Below are positions 16,618-25,857 of a stretch of DNA of 64,000 bases, one piece after another; within the stretch, counting starts at the first letter, position 1; each line of letters opens with the position of its first letter. Source of the DNA: an uncultured Ruegeria sp. GTDB taxonomy: Bacteria; Pseudomonadota; Alphaproteobacteria; Rhodobacterales; Rhodobacteraceae. Both the position numbers and the translations under genes were made by a program. Where the stretch lies: positions 186,001 through 250,000 of the forward strand of contig NZ_CANMFF010000005.1 in NCBI RefSeq assembly GCF_947497005.1, given 5' to 3'. Below the pieces are notes generated by a model that saw only the letters and a program-made list of their open reading frames with translations, searched no databases and was not told where the DNA came from.

Positions 16618-17514
16618 TCAGGCGCCATTCAGCTTGTCTGACAATACACGCTCGGCCTGATCAATGATCGGGTCAGCAGGGCCCGTGCCATGCCGCGCAA
16701 GAACAACGGATTCTGCAGCATCCTGATCGGTGATCGGTACACTGACCAGACGCTTTTTGTCATAGCTGAAGGTACTGGGTGGGCTGGCATAGCTGATCCC
16801 GATCCCCTCACCATGAGCGGCAAGGCTGCGTTGAATTTCAAGGGATGCCGCCCGATGCGCGACGGTCGGGCGCAGGCCGTTTTGCCGGAACAGGCCAAGA
16901 ATGTGTTGGGCGGACAGGCCCTCCGCAGACAGAATCAGCGGATAGCTTTCTAACTCGGCCAAGGTGACATTGCTGGCTGTCGCCAGAGGATGGTCTGGGG
17001 ACATCAGTGCTTTCGGCGTGCTGTCGAACAACTTCTTACGGGCGAACCCTGCGTCCATTGTAAGATCGTATGTAATCGCAATATCCACCTGCCCATCAAT
17101 TAACCCGTTCAGCAATCCCTCGAAGGACCCGGCAACATAAGTGACGGCGACACTTGGGAAGGTATTGCGCAGATGTTGAAGGGCTGGGGCCAACAAGAAC
17201 GGAGCGAGGTCGGTAAAGCAGCCCAGCCTTAGCTGGGTTGTTTCTGGCGACGATGTTTCAGAGCCTTCGATTCGGGCTGCGTCTTTCAGTAGGAGTTCAG
17301 CGTGTTCTATGAACGTGCGCCCCTGAGGTGTCAGCACCATGGTCGCACCTCGGCGGCGGATGAAGAGGGGATAGCCCAGATGCGCCTCGACACGCGTCAA
17401 CGCGGTAGAAAGGGCCGGTTGCGAAACGTTCAGATATTGGGCTGCCGCAGACAGACTGCCACGTCGTCCGACCGCGCAGACATATTCATATTGGCGTAGC
17501 GAAACATATAACAT
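16618..17514 (-). CDS. LysR-family transcriptional regulator
   Basis: A 298-residue LysR regulator: N-terminal winged helix-turn-helix (YVCAVGRRGSLSAAAQYLNVSQPALSTALTRVEAHLG), linker helix, then a two-lobed effector domain (LRLGCFTDLAPFLLAPAL ... GQVDIAITYDL). The start at 17514 gives the family's usual N-terminus; the open frame upstream of it is not real. Divergent from the PhyH-type dioxygenase gene with 84 bases between starts, so it most likely regulates that gene. Its stop lies 4 bases from the convergent irr stop. Effector unknown. Confidence 0.9.
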   Translation of the reverse strand: MLYVSLRQYEYVCAVGRRGSLSAAAQYLNVSQPALSTALTRVEAHLGYPLFIRRRGATMVLTPQGRTFIEHAELLLKDAARIEGSETSSPETTQLRLGCFTDLAPFLLAPALQHLRNTFPSVAVTYVAGSFEGLLNGLIDGQVDIAITYDLTMDAGFARKKLFDSTPKALMSPDHPLATASNVTLAELESYPLILSAEGLSAQHILGLFRQNGLRPTVAHRAASLEIQRSLAAHGEGIGISYASPPSTFSYDKKRLVSVPITDQDAAESVVLARHGTGPADPIIDQAERVLSDKLNGA

Positions 17515-17527
17515 GAGCCTAATGGTA

Positions 17528-17549
17528 GATTTGAAAGATATGATTTGAA
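17528..17549. repeat. Two direct repeats GATTTGAA in LysR/PhyH intergenic region
   Basis: GATTTGAA occurs at 17528-17535 and again at 17542-17549, 14 bases apart, within the 84-base divergent spacer. A LysR tetramer or other regulator could bind here; no classic T-N11-A inverted site was obvious. Confidence 0.4.
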
Positions 17550-17598
17550 CAGAATATAATTTTCGGAGCAAAACAGGCAAAAGCCAAAGGAGACTCTG

Positions 17599-18396
17599 AT
17601 GCCACACCCTCTCGTTTCTCAGGAGATGATCGATACCTACCAGGCAGATGGCGTTGTTCTGATCAAAGGGCTGTTTGCCGATCACGTGGAACAGTTGCGG
17701 GATGGCGTGGCCGCGAATATGGCCGATCCTGGTCCCTATGCGTCCGAAAACAAGAAATCGGGGGAAACTGGGCGGTTCTTTGATGACTATTGCAACTGGA
17801 CCCGCATTCCACAATTTCGTGAAGTGATTGAGACCTCGCCTGCTGCCGAGGTCGCTGCGGATCTGATGCAATCGAAAAGCATTCAGATGTTCCATGATCA
17901 CGTTCTGGTCAAAGAGCCTGGAACATCCATGGCCACGCCGTGGCATCAGGATGGCCCTTATTACTTCGTCGAAGGCCAACAGACGATCAGCTTCTGGTCT
18001 CCGTTGGATCCGGTCCGACAGGCTACCTTGCGCTGCGTTGCCGGATCACACCGTTGGGAGAAAGAGGTTCTGCCAACGCGCTGGGTTTCGGAGGACGGCT
18101 TTTTCGCAGATGAAGGTCAGTACATTCCAGTGCCGGATCCGGATGCCGATGGCATGAAGGTTGTCGAATTCGAAATGGAGCCCGGCGACGCGGTGGCTTT
18201 CAACTATCGCACGCTGCATGGCGCGCGTGGGAACCAGTCTGACAGCCGCCGCCGCGCCTTTTCTCTGCGGCTTGTGGGTGACGATGCCCGGTATGTGGAG
18301 CGCCCCGGCCGAACCTCGCCCCCGTTTCCCGGGCATGACATGACCCCGGGACAGCGCCTGCGCGAAGATTGGTTTCCCATGCTGTTGCGGCGCTGA
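17599..18396 (+). CDS. Phytanoyl-CoA dioxygenase (PhyH) family Fe(II)/2-oxoglutarate oxygenase
   Basis: A 265-residue non-heme iron oxygenase. The facial triad is H116-x-D118 in TPWHQDGPYYF and H207 in RTLHGARGN, with the 2-oxoglutarate-binding arginine expected in RRRAFSLRLVGDD. Members hydroxylate diverse small molecules, including phytanoyl-CoA, ectoine and phosphonates; the substrate here is not assignable. It lacks the ectoine-hydroxylase signature as far as I can judge. The ATG is preceded by AAAGGAGA. Divergent from a LysR gene that probably controls it; the next gene is convergent 6 bases past its stop. Confidence 0.87.
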   Translation: MPHPLVSQEMIDTYQADGVVLIKGLFADHVEQLRDGVAANMADPGPYASENKKSGETGRFFDDYCNWTRIPQFREVIETSPAAEVAADLMQSKSIQMFHDHVLVKEPGTSMATPWHQDGPYYFVEGQQTISFWSPLDPVRQATLRCVAGSHRWEKEVLPTRWVSEDGFFADEGQYIPVPDPDADGMKVVEFEMEPGDAVAFNYRTLHGARGNQSDSRRRAFSLRLVGDDARYVERPGRTSPPFPGHDMTPGQRLREDWFPMLLRR

Positions 18397-18402
18397 GGCG
18401 GT

Positions 18403-19266
18403 TCAGAACCACTGACCTGATTCGATCAGACCCAGATCCAGCAGCTGGCGCGAATGCCATTCAAACGGCACTGAATTGCGCCAGAGAAAGCTGGGGATGT
18501 CAAATGTGGACCCTGCATTTGTCTTTAGGGCTTTTGCAGCCCGAAAAGAACAAATAGCGGCAGTCATGTTGTGATGCCAAGGGCAGGAATAGGTGTTGTA
18601 TTCCGGTTCGTTAAACGTGTGATCGGGTTTAAGCGCCAGGTCTTTTTGTGCCTTGAACAGAGCAATGCGGTCGATCCGTCGCCGTTCATAGGGCACGTGG
18701 TCTTCGAACCGCCATCGCAGCCCGCCTGACAGATCTACTTGTCTTTCCAGCGGCTGCCCGCTTGGGTCGTGGCGGGCATGCGCGTAATATCCGGCGCAGT
18801 CGAACAAGGCCTGGTCGGGGGCGACGCCGTTGGGATATGCGTTTAGATCCTCTGCATAGAGGTCAATCACATAGCCGAGCATCGCATTGCGACGTTCTTC
18901 GCTGTGAAAGGCCAGCATTTCGCCCACGCTGCGCGTTTCGCAAAATGGAAAGAACAGGTATTCAGCGTTGTAACAGTAGTACAACCAGACGTTAGGCGCG
19001 GACTGGATAATCCTGTTTATGGTTTCAAACACCACAGATCGTGGAACACATTTCAAAGCGACCCGGTGCACCTGATCCGACAGCTCTGTTTCCAACTGAA
19101 ATTCGTTAGGCATAAACGCAATGACGGATTTGAAACCCAGCTTCAGATGGTGGTGCAATGTGCCTTCCAGCTCCACGTCGTCCTCAGCAAAAATCAAGGC
19201 AACGGGGCCTTTGGCCAATGCGGCCTGACCCGATTTCAGGAAATGGTCGAGGGATTCGTGCTTCAT
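18403..19266 (-). CDS. Uncharacterised protein, possibly glycosyltransferase family 2-like
   Basis: A 287-residue cytosolic protein, not firmly recognised. The opening, GPVALIFAEDDVELEGTLHHHLKLGFKSVIAFMP, resembles the start of GT2/GT92-type glycosyltransferases that recruit family-specific 'EDxxEL...HHLxxGF' sequence, and YYCYNAEYLFFPFCETRS with RLRWRF-like aromatic-rich stretches follow. No clear DXD was confirmed, so the enzyme class is an inference. The start is the ATG at 19266 (MKHESLDHFLKSG); a 37-codon upstream extension overlaps the miaB leader. Convergent with the PhyH gene and divergent from miaB. Confidence 0.7.
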   Translation of the reverse strand: MKHESLDHFLKSGQAALAKGPVALIFAEDDVELEGTLHHHLKLGFKSVIAFMPNEFQLETELSDQVHRVALKCVPRSVVFETINRIIQSAPNVWLYYCYNAEYLFFPFCETRSVGEMLAFHSEERRNAMLGYVIDLYAEDLNAYPNGVAPDQALFDCAGYYAHARHDPSGQPLERQVDLSGGLRWRFEDHVPYERRRIDRIALFKAQKDLALKPDHTFNEPEYNTYSCPWHHNMTAAICSFRAAKALKTNAGSTFDIPSFLWRNSVPFEWHSRQLLDLGLIESGQWF

Positions 19267-19388
19267 CGGGTGTTTTCGGATCGGCCTTGCTGGAAAGTCC
19301 CGCCAAATTCGGGTAATTGCGCCCACATTGCAAGCGGCGTTCGAAACATATAGAGGACGCCGGTCCAGCGAATGCAAAGGCCCGTCTC

Positions 19389-20708
19389 ATGTCTGAACCG
19401 AAAAAGCTGTTTATCAAGACCTATGGCTGTCAGATGAATGTCTATGACAGTGAACGCATGTCCGAGGCGCTGGGCGGGCAGGGGTATGTCGAAACCAAGA
19501 CGCCTGGCGATGCGGATATGATCTTGCTGAACACCTGCCACATTCGTGAAAAGGCGGCAGAGAAAGTGTATTCGGAACTCGGCCGCTTCAAAGGGCTGAA
19601 AGCCGAGAAGCCTGACCTGAAAATCGGCGTGGCGGGTTGTGTCGCGCAGGCTGAAGGTGAAGAGATCATGCGCCGCCAGCCGCTGGTTGATCTGGTGGTT
19701 GGCCCGCAAAGCTATCACCGTCTGCCTGAGATGGAGGCCAAGACCCGCGCGGGTGAAAAGGCGCTGGACACGGATTTCCCCGAGGAAGACAAATTCGAGA
19801 AACTGAAAAACCGTCCCAAGGCCAAGCGCGGTCCAACGGCGTTTCTGACGGTTCAGGAAGGCTGCGACAAGTTCTGCGCCTTTTGCGTTGTACCGTATAC
19901 CCGTGGCGCCGAAGTCAGCCGCCCGGCGGATCGCATCATCCGTGAAGCCCACGATCTGGTCGAACGCGGAGTGCGCGAGATCACGCTTTTGGGTCAGAAC
20001 GTCAACGCATACCACGGTGCCGGGTCGAACGGTGACATGACACTGGCGGGATTGATCTGGGAACTGAACAAGGTCGACGGGCTGGAACGCATCCGCTTTA
20101 CTACGTCGCATCCCAATGACATGGCCGATGATCTGATCGAGGCGCACGGTACTTGCGACAAGTTGATGCCGTATCTGCACCTGCCGGTTCAATCGGGTTC
20201 GGATCGTATTCTCAAGCGGATGAATCGCAGTCACACGGCGGAAAGCTATCTGCGCTTGATTGACCGTATTCGTGCGGCGCGCCCCGACATTGTGATGTCA
20301 GGAGATTTCATCGTCGGCTTCCCCGAGGAGACGGAAGAGGATTTTCAGGCAACAATGGATTTGGTTGAAGAGGTCAAATACGGCTACGCCTATTCTTTCA
20401 AATACTCCACACGTCCCGGAACGCCGGCGGCCGAGCGGGCTCAGGTCGATCCGCAGGCGGCGGATGAACGGTTACAGCGGCTTCAGGCTCTTATAACCCG
20501 TCACCAAAGGGAAATTCAGGACGGCATGGTGGGGCGCACAGTCCGCGTTCTGTTTGAAAAACCGGGTCGCCTGACCGGTCAGATGGTCGGAAAATCCGAG
20601 TATCTGCATTCGGTGCACGTCAAAGGCCCCGAGATTGCCGTTGGTAACCTGAAAGAAGTTCGGATCACCGCGTCGGGCGCCAACTCTTTGGCGGGTGAGT
20701 TGATCTAG
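19389..20708 (+). CDS. miaB: tRNA-2-methylthio-N6-dimethylallyladenosine synthase
   Basis: A 439-residue radical-SAM methylthiotransferase that converts i6A37 to ms2i6A37 in tRNAs reading UNN codons. The N-terminal domain holds the auxiliary [4Fe-4S] cysteines C14 (KTYGCQMN), C50 (NTCHIREKA) and C84 (VAGCVAQ). The radical-SAM CxxxCxxC is C159, C163, C166, and a C-terminal TRAM domain ends the protein ([24 protein letters not shown]). The start at 19389 is chosen because it fits the family; the frame is open 24 codons upstream. Divergent from the possible glycosyltransferase gene. Confidence 0.96.
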   Translation: MSEPKKLFIKTYGCQMNVYDSERMSEALGGQGYVETKTPGDADMILLNTCHIREKAAEKVYSELGRFKGLKAEKPDLKIGVAGCVAQAEGEEIMRRQPLVDLVVGPQSYHRLPEMEAKTRAGEKALDTDFPEEDKFEKLKNRPKAKRGPTAFLTVQEGCDKFCAFCVVPYTRGAEVSRPADRIIREAHDLVERGVREITLLGQNVNAYHGAGSNGDMTLAGLIWELNKVDGLERIRFTTSHPNDMADDLIEAHGTCDKLMPYLHLPVQSGSDRILKRMNRSHTAESYLRLIDRIRAARPDIVMSGDFIVGFPEETEEDFQATMDLVEEVKYGYAYSFKYSTRPGTPAAERAQVDPQAADERLQRLQALITRHQREIQDGMVGRTVRVLFEKPGRLTGQMVGKSEYLHSVHVKGPEIAVGNLKEVRITASGANSLAGELI

Positions 20709-20881
20709 GTCGGTGGGATTCAGCCGTTTGCGCACCATAGTTGGTATTTGTTTCCAAAATTTACCCTTGATTTATTGCTTGGAACTATGCTCCGAGAGGA
20801 GCCATGTTTTTTCAGGCAACCGTTTTTGTGCCTATGAAACGATTATGTGCCGGTCCTGAGATCGGAGTGATGGAGGTACGA

Positions 20882-21646
20882 GTGACGATCCTAGTGAACT
20901 TCAGGACCCTGAGCCTAAGGAGAACATTGCCTTTGGCTTCGGTGGTCACTCTTCTTGCCAGCGCGACGATCGCCGGAGATCTGAAAGGCGATGTAACAGA
21001 TCCGGCGGTGCTTAGCCCCAAAAAATTTGGCAGCGACGTTGGTGCCTTTTATCTGGGGCTTTCCGGTGGCTACGGCTCGGGCGGGGATGATCGTTTTGGC
21101 CTGACGACGCCCGCTGGGCTGTTTGATGTCGGCGATCAGAAAGTGTCAGGAGCTTACGGGGGCGTTCGTGGCGGTTGGCGCGGTGTTCTGCCTGCCAAAG
21201 GAGGGCGCGATTTTGTGTATGGCTTTGAAATTGGATATGATTTCGGTTCTTTGGACGACAGTGTCAGGGCACAGATTAGCGGTGTGAATGTTCAAGGTGG
21301 TACGGATGTTTCCGACATTCTGACCCTCAGGTATCGAAGCGGCCTGACAAACCGAAGCGGCCGGGTTCTGTATTTTTTCAGTGTCGGTTATCTATGGGGC
21401 GATGTCGAAACAACCAATAGCATCGCAACAGGAACTTCAGTGCAGAACTTTTCTGTGTCGGACCGCCGGAGCGGGTATTCCGCGAGCATCGGGGCCGAAC
21501 ACAAGCTGACCGACAGCTGGTCGATCACCGGCGAATATGAATACGTCCAGTTTCAATCAGAAGACATTCAGTTCAGCTCGGGCTTTTCTACCAAGTCCAC
21601 ACCGAAATTCAGCGGTTTGCGGTTCGGGTTGAACTACACATTCTGA
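20882..21646 (+). CDS. Outer-membrane beta-barrel protein (Omp25/OmpW-type porin-like)
   Basis: About 254 residues with a probable signal peptide (LRRTLPLASVVTLLASATIA) and alternating beta-strand sequence rich in Gly, Tyr and Ser, ending in LRFGLNYTF, a terminal aromatic typical of Bam-assembled barrels. It should lie in the outer membrane; cargo or role unknown. The start is uncertain: GTG at 20882 has GGAGG 5 bases upstream, while ATG at 20870 and 20804 are in frame and open. The strands (for example YGFEIGYDFGSL, GYSASIGAEHKL, WSITGEYEYVQF) are those of Omp25/RopB-like proteins. Stands alone between miaB and phoH. Confidence 0.8.
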   Translation: MTILVNFRTLSLRRTLPLASVVTLLASATIAGDLKGDVTDPAVLSPKKFGSDVGAFYLGLSGGYGSGGDDRFGLTTPAGLFDVGDQKVSGAYGGVRGGWRGVLPAKGGRDFVYGFEIGYDFGSLDDSVRAQISGVNVQGGTDVSDILTLRYRSGLTNRSGRVLYFFSVGYLWGDVETTNSIATGTSVQNFSVSDRRSGYSASIGAEHKLTDSWSITGEYEYVQFQSEDIQFSSGFSTKSTPKFSGLRFGLNYTF

Positions 21647-21782
21647 CGTTGACCTGACTGGCGTTTTCTTCCTGTCTGGTTGGCGCTTTTGTCATCAGCA
21701 GGTTTATTTTTGAAACTGTGGCTTGCGCCCACCAAGATTTGTTGTCTACGGTCGGGGTGAACTGCCAAGACAGGAGAACGGA

Positions 21783-22805
21783 TTGGCCATCGGTGCCCTG
21801 ACCCCACCGCAAGATGAAATGCCCCAACGCGAGGCGTTTGTAGAATTTCCCGACAACCGATTGTTGATTGACCTGTGCGGCGAATACGACCGCAACCTGG
21901 CCGAGATCGAAAGCAAGCTTTCCGTCCAGATCGTGCGCCGTGGTAATCAGCTTGTTGTGATGGGCGATGAAGACGCCCAGAAACAGGCTGTCGAGGTGTT
22001 GCAATCGCTTTACACACGGCTGGAAGGCGGGCGCGACGTTGAGGCCGCGGACGTGGACCGTGAACTGAGAATGGGTGCTTCGGAACAAGAGACCGGAAGT
22101 CGCGACGGTGATCAGCTTGAAATGTTCAAAGGCGGCTCGGTCGAAATCAAGACGCGTAAGAAACTGGTCGAACCGCGCACGGATGCGCAGAAAGCTTATG
22201 TCCAATCCTTGTTCCAGAACGAACTTGCCTTTGGCATCGGGCCTGCCGGCACAGGAAAAACCTATCTGGCCGTTGCTGTCGGCGTTTCGATGTTTATCGG
22301 CGGACATGTGGACCGAATCATCCTGAGCCGCCCAGCGGTCGAAGCAGGTGAAAAACTCGGCTATCTGCCCGGTGACATGAAGGACAAGGTCGACCCCTAC
22401 ATGCAGCCGCTTTACGATGCGCTGAACGACTTCCTGCCTGGCAAACAACTTGCCAAGCTGATTGAAGAGAAGCGAATCGAAATCGCTCCGCTGGCGTTCA
22501 TGCGCGGACGGACATTGGCCAACGCCTTTGTGGTTCTGGACGAAGCACAAAATGCCACGACCATGCAGATGAAGATGTTCCTGACCCGCCTGGGTGAGGG
22601 CAGCCGCATGGTGATCACCGGTGACAGGTCTCAGGTAGACTTGCCGCGCGGCGTACAGTCGGGACTGCAGGATGCCGAGAGGTTGTTGAAAACGATTCCC
22701 AATATCAGCTTCAACTATTTCACCTCGAAGGATGTGGTGCGCCACCCGCTTGTGGCCGCCATCATCGAGGCGTATGAGGCCGATGCGGGCCACGAAACCA
22801 GTTGA
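21783..22805 (+). CDS. PhoH-family ATPase
   Basis: A 340-residue PhoH-like protein. An N-terminal KH-like region (about 15-100) precedes the PhoH ATPase domain with Walker A GIGPAGTGKTYLAV and Walker B VVLDEAQNAT, plus SRPAVEAGEKLGYLPGD. The start is taken as TTG at 21783 because AGGAG lies 6 bases upstream and there is no ATG at the usual N-terminus; the open frame extends 20 codons further. PhoH proteins are ATPases with a likely RNA-related role. First gene of phoH-ybeY-corC-lnt, a conserved alphaproteobacterial run. Confidence 0.93.
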   Translation: MAIGALTPPQDEMPQREAFVEFPDNRLLIDLCGEYDRNLAEIESKLSVQIVRRGNQLVVMGDEDAQKQAVEVLQSLYTRLEGGRDVEAADVDRELRMGASEQETGSRDGDQLEMFKGGSVEIKTRKKLVEPRTDAQKAYVQSLFQNELAFGIGPAGTGKTYLAVAVGVSMFIGGHVDRIILSRPAVEAGEKLGYLPGDMKDKVDPYMQPLYDALNDFLPGKQLAKLIEEKRIEIAPLAFMRGRTLANAFVVLDEAQNATTMQMKMFLTRLGEGSRMVITGDRSQVDLPRGVQSGLQDAERLLKTIPNISFNYFTSKDVVRHPLVAAIIEAYEADAGHETS

Positions 22806-22841
22806 GTGCAGGGCCCATCCTCAGGGCTGTTGTGCGACAAG

Positions 22842-23336
22842 ATGAATCTGGAACTCACTGTTGAAGACGACCGGTGGCAAGGGCTTGAGGCGTTGTCCCA
22901 GCAGGCGATCACTGCCGTTCTGGCGTATGCCGGACTGGACCCCGAGCTTTGCGAGGTCAGCGTTCTGGGGTGCGGTGATGCGCGCATTTCGGAACTGAAC
23001 GCTGAGTTTCGCGGCAAGCCGACCCCCACCAACGTTCTGAGCTGGCCAGCCGAGGATCTGGCCCCGGATGAAGTTGGACGAGCGCCGCATCCGCCAGAGC
23101 CGGATTTCACCGGAGAAATTCCACTGGGCGATATTGCGATTTCCTATGACACTTGCGCACGAGAGGCAGCCGAGGCTGGCAAGGCAAGAGACGATCACGT
23201 CGTACATTTGCTCGTTCACGGAACGTTGCATTTGCTGGGTTATGATCACATTCGTGACCCCGATGCCGCTATGATGGAAGGGATTGAGGTCGAGATACTT
23301 GGCAAATTGGGTATTGATGACCCATATAGTGTATGA
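22842..23336 (+). CDS. ybeY: Endoribonuclease YbeY (16S rRNA maturation)
   Basis: A 164-residue zinc-dependent endoribonuclease. The metal-binding motif HLLVHGTLHLLGYDHIRD carries the three histidines HGxxHLxGYDH. YbeY trims the 16S rRNA 3' end and takes part in 70S quality control. The start at 22842 (MNLELTVEDDRW) matches the family N-terminus; the frame is open another 12 codons upstream, immediately after the phoH stop. Its 36-base gap after phoH and 36-base gap before corC are consistent with one operon. Confidence 0.93.
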   Translation: MNLELTVEDDRWQGLEALSQQAITAVLAYAGLDPELCEVSVLGCGDARISELNAEFRGKPTPTNVLSWPAEDLAPDEVGRAPHPPEPDFTGEIPLGDIAISYDTCAREAAEAGKARDDHVVHLLVHGTLHLLGYDHIRDPDAAMMEGIEVEILGKLGIDDPYSV

Positions 23337-23372
23337 AGTGGGTCAGATGACCCGATCAGTTGGAATAAGGTA

Positions 23373-24260
23373 ATGGGCGATACAGACGGCAGTTCTAGGG
23401 CGGCGCAAAGCGCGCAACCTCAGGACAGCAGCAATAACACTGAAGAGAAAAGCGGGTTCATTTCTCGGATTTTCGATGCGTTTTCGGGTCAAGAGACCCC
23501 GCAAAGCCCGGTAGTGAACGGGCACAGCTCAGCGGCGGCTGAGCCTCACGGGATGATCAACCTGCGCCGGATGCGTGTTGAAGACGTGGCCATTCCTACG
23601 GCGGAGATAATCTCGGTCCCATCGACGATTTCAAAGGATGAATTGGCGGATGTATTCCGGGGTAGTGGGTTGTCCAGAATCCCGGTCTATGAAGGTACGC
23701 TGGATACGCCGCTGGGCTTTATCCACCTGAAAGATTTCGCGCTGACCCATGGGTTCAATGGCGGTGCGGACGAGTTTGACCTGATTTCAATGTTGCGTAC
23801 GCTGCTATTCGTGCCGCCATCTATGCCTATCGGTGTCTTGCTGACCAAGATGCAGACCGAGCGGCGCCATATGGCGTTGGTGATTGATGAATACGGCGGA
23901 GTGGATGGCCTGCTGACAATTGAAGACCTGATCGAACAGGTTGTGGGCGAGATCGCCGACGAACACGACGCAGCCGAAGATCAATTGTGGGTGCAGGAAA
24001 AGCCTGGCTGTTACGTGGTGCAGGCTCGCGTGCCGCTTGAAGATTTTGAGGCCGAAATTGGCCGTTCTCTGACCAGCCACGAGGACGTGGATGAAGAGGA
24101 AATAGATACGCTTGGCGGTCTCGTGTTCATGTTGTCCGGACGCGTACCGGCACGGGGTGAGGTCGTGATCCACCCTGAAGGCCCGGAATTCGAAGTTATC
24201 GAAGCCGATCCGCGGCGCATCAAACGGTTGCGTGTCATGCTGCCGGAAGTCGCTGCATGA
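23373..24260 (+). CDS. CBS-domain CorC/TlyC-family protein
   Basis: A 295-residue cytosolic protein of the hemolysin C/CorC type. A low-complexity N-terminal 60 residues precede a CBS pair (VEDVAIPTAEIISVPSTISKDELADVF ... ALVIDEYGGVDGLLTIEDLIEQVVGEI) and a C-terminal transporter-associated domain (EIDTLGGLVFMLSGRVPARGEVV). In E. coli CorC affects Mg2+/Co2+ transport and lies in the ybeY-corC-lnt operon; the same order here supports the name. The stop overlaps the lnt start as ATGA. Confidence 0.9.
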   Translation: MGDTDGSSRAAQSAQPQDSSNNTEEKSGFISRIFDAFSGQETPQSPVVNGHSSAAAEPHGMINLRRMRVEDVAIPTAEIISVPSTISKDELADVFRGSGLSRIPVYEGTLDTPLGFIHLKDFALTHGFNGGADEFDLISMLRTLLFVPPSMPIGVLLTKMQTERRHMALVIDEYGGVDGLLTIEDLIEQVVGEIADEHDAAEDQLWVQEKPGCYVVQARVPLEDFEAEIGRSLTSHEDVDEEEIDTLGGLVFMLSGRVPARGEVVIHPEGPEFEVIEADPRRIKRLRVMLPEVAA

Positions 24261-25765
24261 CGCCTCTTAGGGGCTGGCCTTTTTCGCTGAGACTATTTGC
24301 TGCTGCCGCTCTGGGTGCGGTTGGCGCTTTTGGTCAGGCGCCGCATGGGTATTGGATCGCTACGGTATTGGCTTTAATCCTGATCGCTCCGGTGTTCCTT
24401 GCCAGCGAAACCCGTGCACGCGCGGGATGGGTCGGCTGGTTCTTCGCCACCGGCTATTTTGCACACGCGCTCAGCTGGATTATCGAACCATTTCAGGTAG
24501 ACGCACAGCGCCATGCCTGGATGGCACCGTTTGCGCTGGTTTTTATGGCGGGCGGGCTGGCCCTGTTCTGGGCCGTCGCTTTTCGCCTGTCACGACATGT
24601 TGGGGCGACCGTCTTGCCCCAAGGCATTTTGCTGGTCGCAACTCTGTCTCTGGCTGAGCTGGCCCGAGGCTATGTGCTGACCGGGTTTCCCTGGGCCGGA
24701 GTTTCGCAAGCCTGGGTGGATACACCTGTGGTTCAAGTGTTGTCTCTGGTCGGGCCCTACGGGCTGAATGCGCTGACCTTCGCCATAACAATACCAATTG
24801 GGGCGGCCTTGTTTCAGGACATATCCTTGCACAGGTTGGCCGGGCCGATGGGCTTTGCACTTGCGTTTGCAATCTTGGTTGTGGGCTATGCGTCAGCGCG
24901 GCCTCCGGTTCAGGAAGGTCCACACACAGTTCGTGTCATTCAGCCAAATGCGCCACAGCATCAAAAGTGGGACCCGGCGTATGCGCCCTTGTTCTTCGCC
25001 CGTCAGATTGACTTTTCCGCCGCATTACCCAAGCCGGATCTGATCGTCTGGCCCGAGACCGCGGTGCCCGCTTGGTTGGGCAGTGCGCAACCGTTTCTGG
25101 AGGCCATTGCAGATGCCGCTCAGGGGACACCTGTGGTTCTTGGAATTCAACGTGGAGACGGCCCAAGGATTTACAACTCGATGGTCTATCTTGACGAAAC
25201 CGGGCAGCGGGCCGGTTTGTACGACAAACACCACCTGGCTCCATTCGGAGAGTATGTCCCGTTCGGTGATCTGCTAGGTCGCTTTGGGATTCGCGGGCTG
25301 GCGGCCACGACCGGGCATGGGTTCAGCGCGGGGGCAGGTCCTGATCTTCTAGACATTGGTAAGCTGGGTAAGGCGTTGCCCTTGATCTGCTACGAAGCAG
25401 TTTTCGCGCAGGATGTGAATGGGGCACCCGGCCGGTCGGATTTCCTGCTGCAGATCACCAATGACGCGTGGTTTGGAACACGTTCGGGACCGTATCAACA
25501 TCTGGCGCAGGCCCGAATGCGGGCGATCGAACAAGGTCTCCCAATGATCCGTTCGGCCAATACCGGGATATCGGCCATGATTGACCCGCTCGGGCAAATA
25601 ACCGCTTCGTTGACTTTGGGCAAAGCGGGATATGTGGACGCGAACCTTCCGCTGCCGCAGCGGCCAACTGTTTATTCCCGTATTGGGGATAGCCCCGTTC
25701 TACTAGTGTTATTGTTTCTTACCACGTCGGCGTGGTTCAGCGTCCGCCGCTTCCGAAATAATTAG
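24257..25765 (+). CDS. lnt: Apolipoprotein N-acyltransferase
   Basis: A 502-residue inner-membrane enzyme that adds the third acyl chain to the N-terminal cysteine of lipoproteins. Six or so N-terminal membrane helices (about 1-210) are followed by a nitrilase-fold domain whose catalytic set is visible: glutamate in VWPETAVP, lysine in [16 protein letters not shown] and cysteine in [11 protein letters not shown] final hydrophobic helix ([15 protein letters not shown]) ends the protein. Its ATG overlaps the corC stop by 4 bases, so translation is probably coupled. Length is that of the family. Confidence 0.95.
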   Translation: MTPLRGWPFSLRLFAAAALGAVGAFGQAPHGYWIATVLALILIAPVFLASETRARAGWVGWFFATGYFAHALSWIIEPFQVDAQRHAWMAPFALVFMAGGLALFWAVAFRLSRHVGATVLPQGILLVATLSLAELARGYVLTGFPWAGVSQAWVDTPVVQVLSLVGPYGLNALTFAITIPIGAALFQDISLHRLAGPMGFALAFAILVVGYASARPPVQEGPHTVRVIQPNAPQHQKWDPAYAPLFFARQIDFSAALPKPDLIVWPETAVPAWLGSAQPFLEAIADAAQGTPVVLGIQRGDGPRIYNSMVYLDETGQRAGLYDKHHLAPFGEYVPFGDLLGRFGIRGLAATTGHGFSAGAGPDLLDIGKLGKALPLICYEAVFAQDVNGAPGRSDFLLQITNDAWFGTRSGPYQHLAQARMRAIEQGLPMIRSANTGISAMIDPLGQITASLTLGKAGYVDANLPLPQRPTVYSRIGDSPVLLVLLFLTTSAWFSVRRFRNN

Positions 25766-25805
25766 AGATTGACCCCATCATTGGCTGCGCGTATGCGTCT
25801 GTGAC

Positions 25806-25852
25806 CTGTCACAACGGCTTCCTGACGTGGCGGAGAAACCCCTATTGGAGCG
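25806..25852 (+). ncRNA. SAM/SAH riboswitch upstream of metK
   Basis: Sequence and arrangement match the SAM/SAH riboswitch class, an H-type pseudoknot found in front of metK in Rhodobacterales. P1 is CTGTCAC (25806-25812) with GTGGCGG (25827-25833), with G-T wobbles; the loop is the characteristic AACGGCTTCCTGAC. A linker leads to ATTGGAGC (25844-25851), whose GGAG is both the pseudoknot partner of TTCC and the metK ribosome-binding site, 7 bases before the ATG. Ligand binding should hide the site and switch metK off. Confidence 0.85.
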
Positions 25853-25857
25853 CATTT

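Noticed and set aside
21609..22793. 394-codon leftward frame opposite phoH
   Set aside because: phoH has Walker A and B motifs in the forward frame; the reverse product has no domain.
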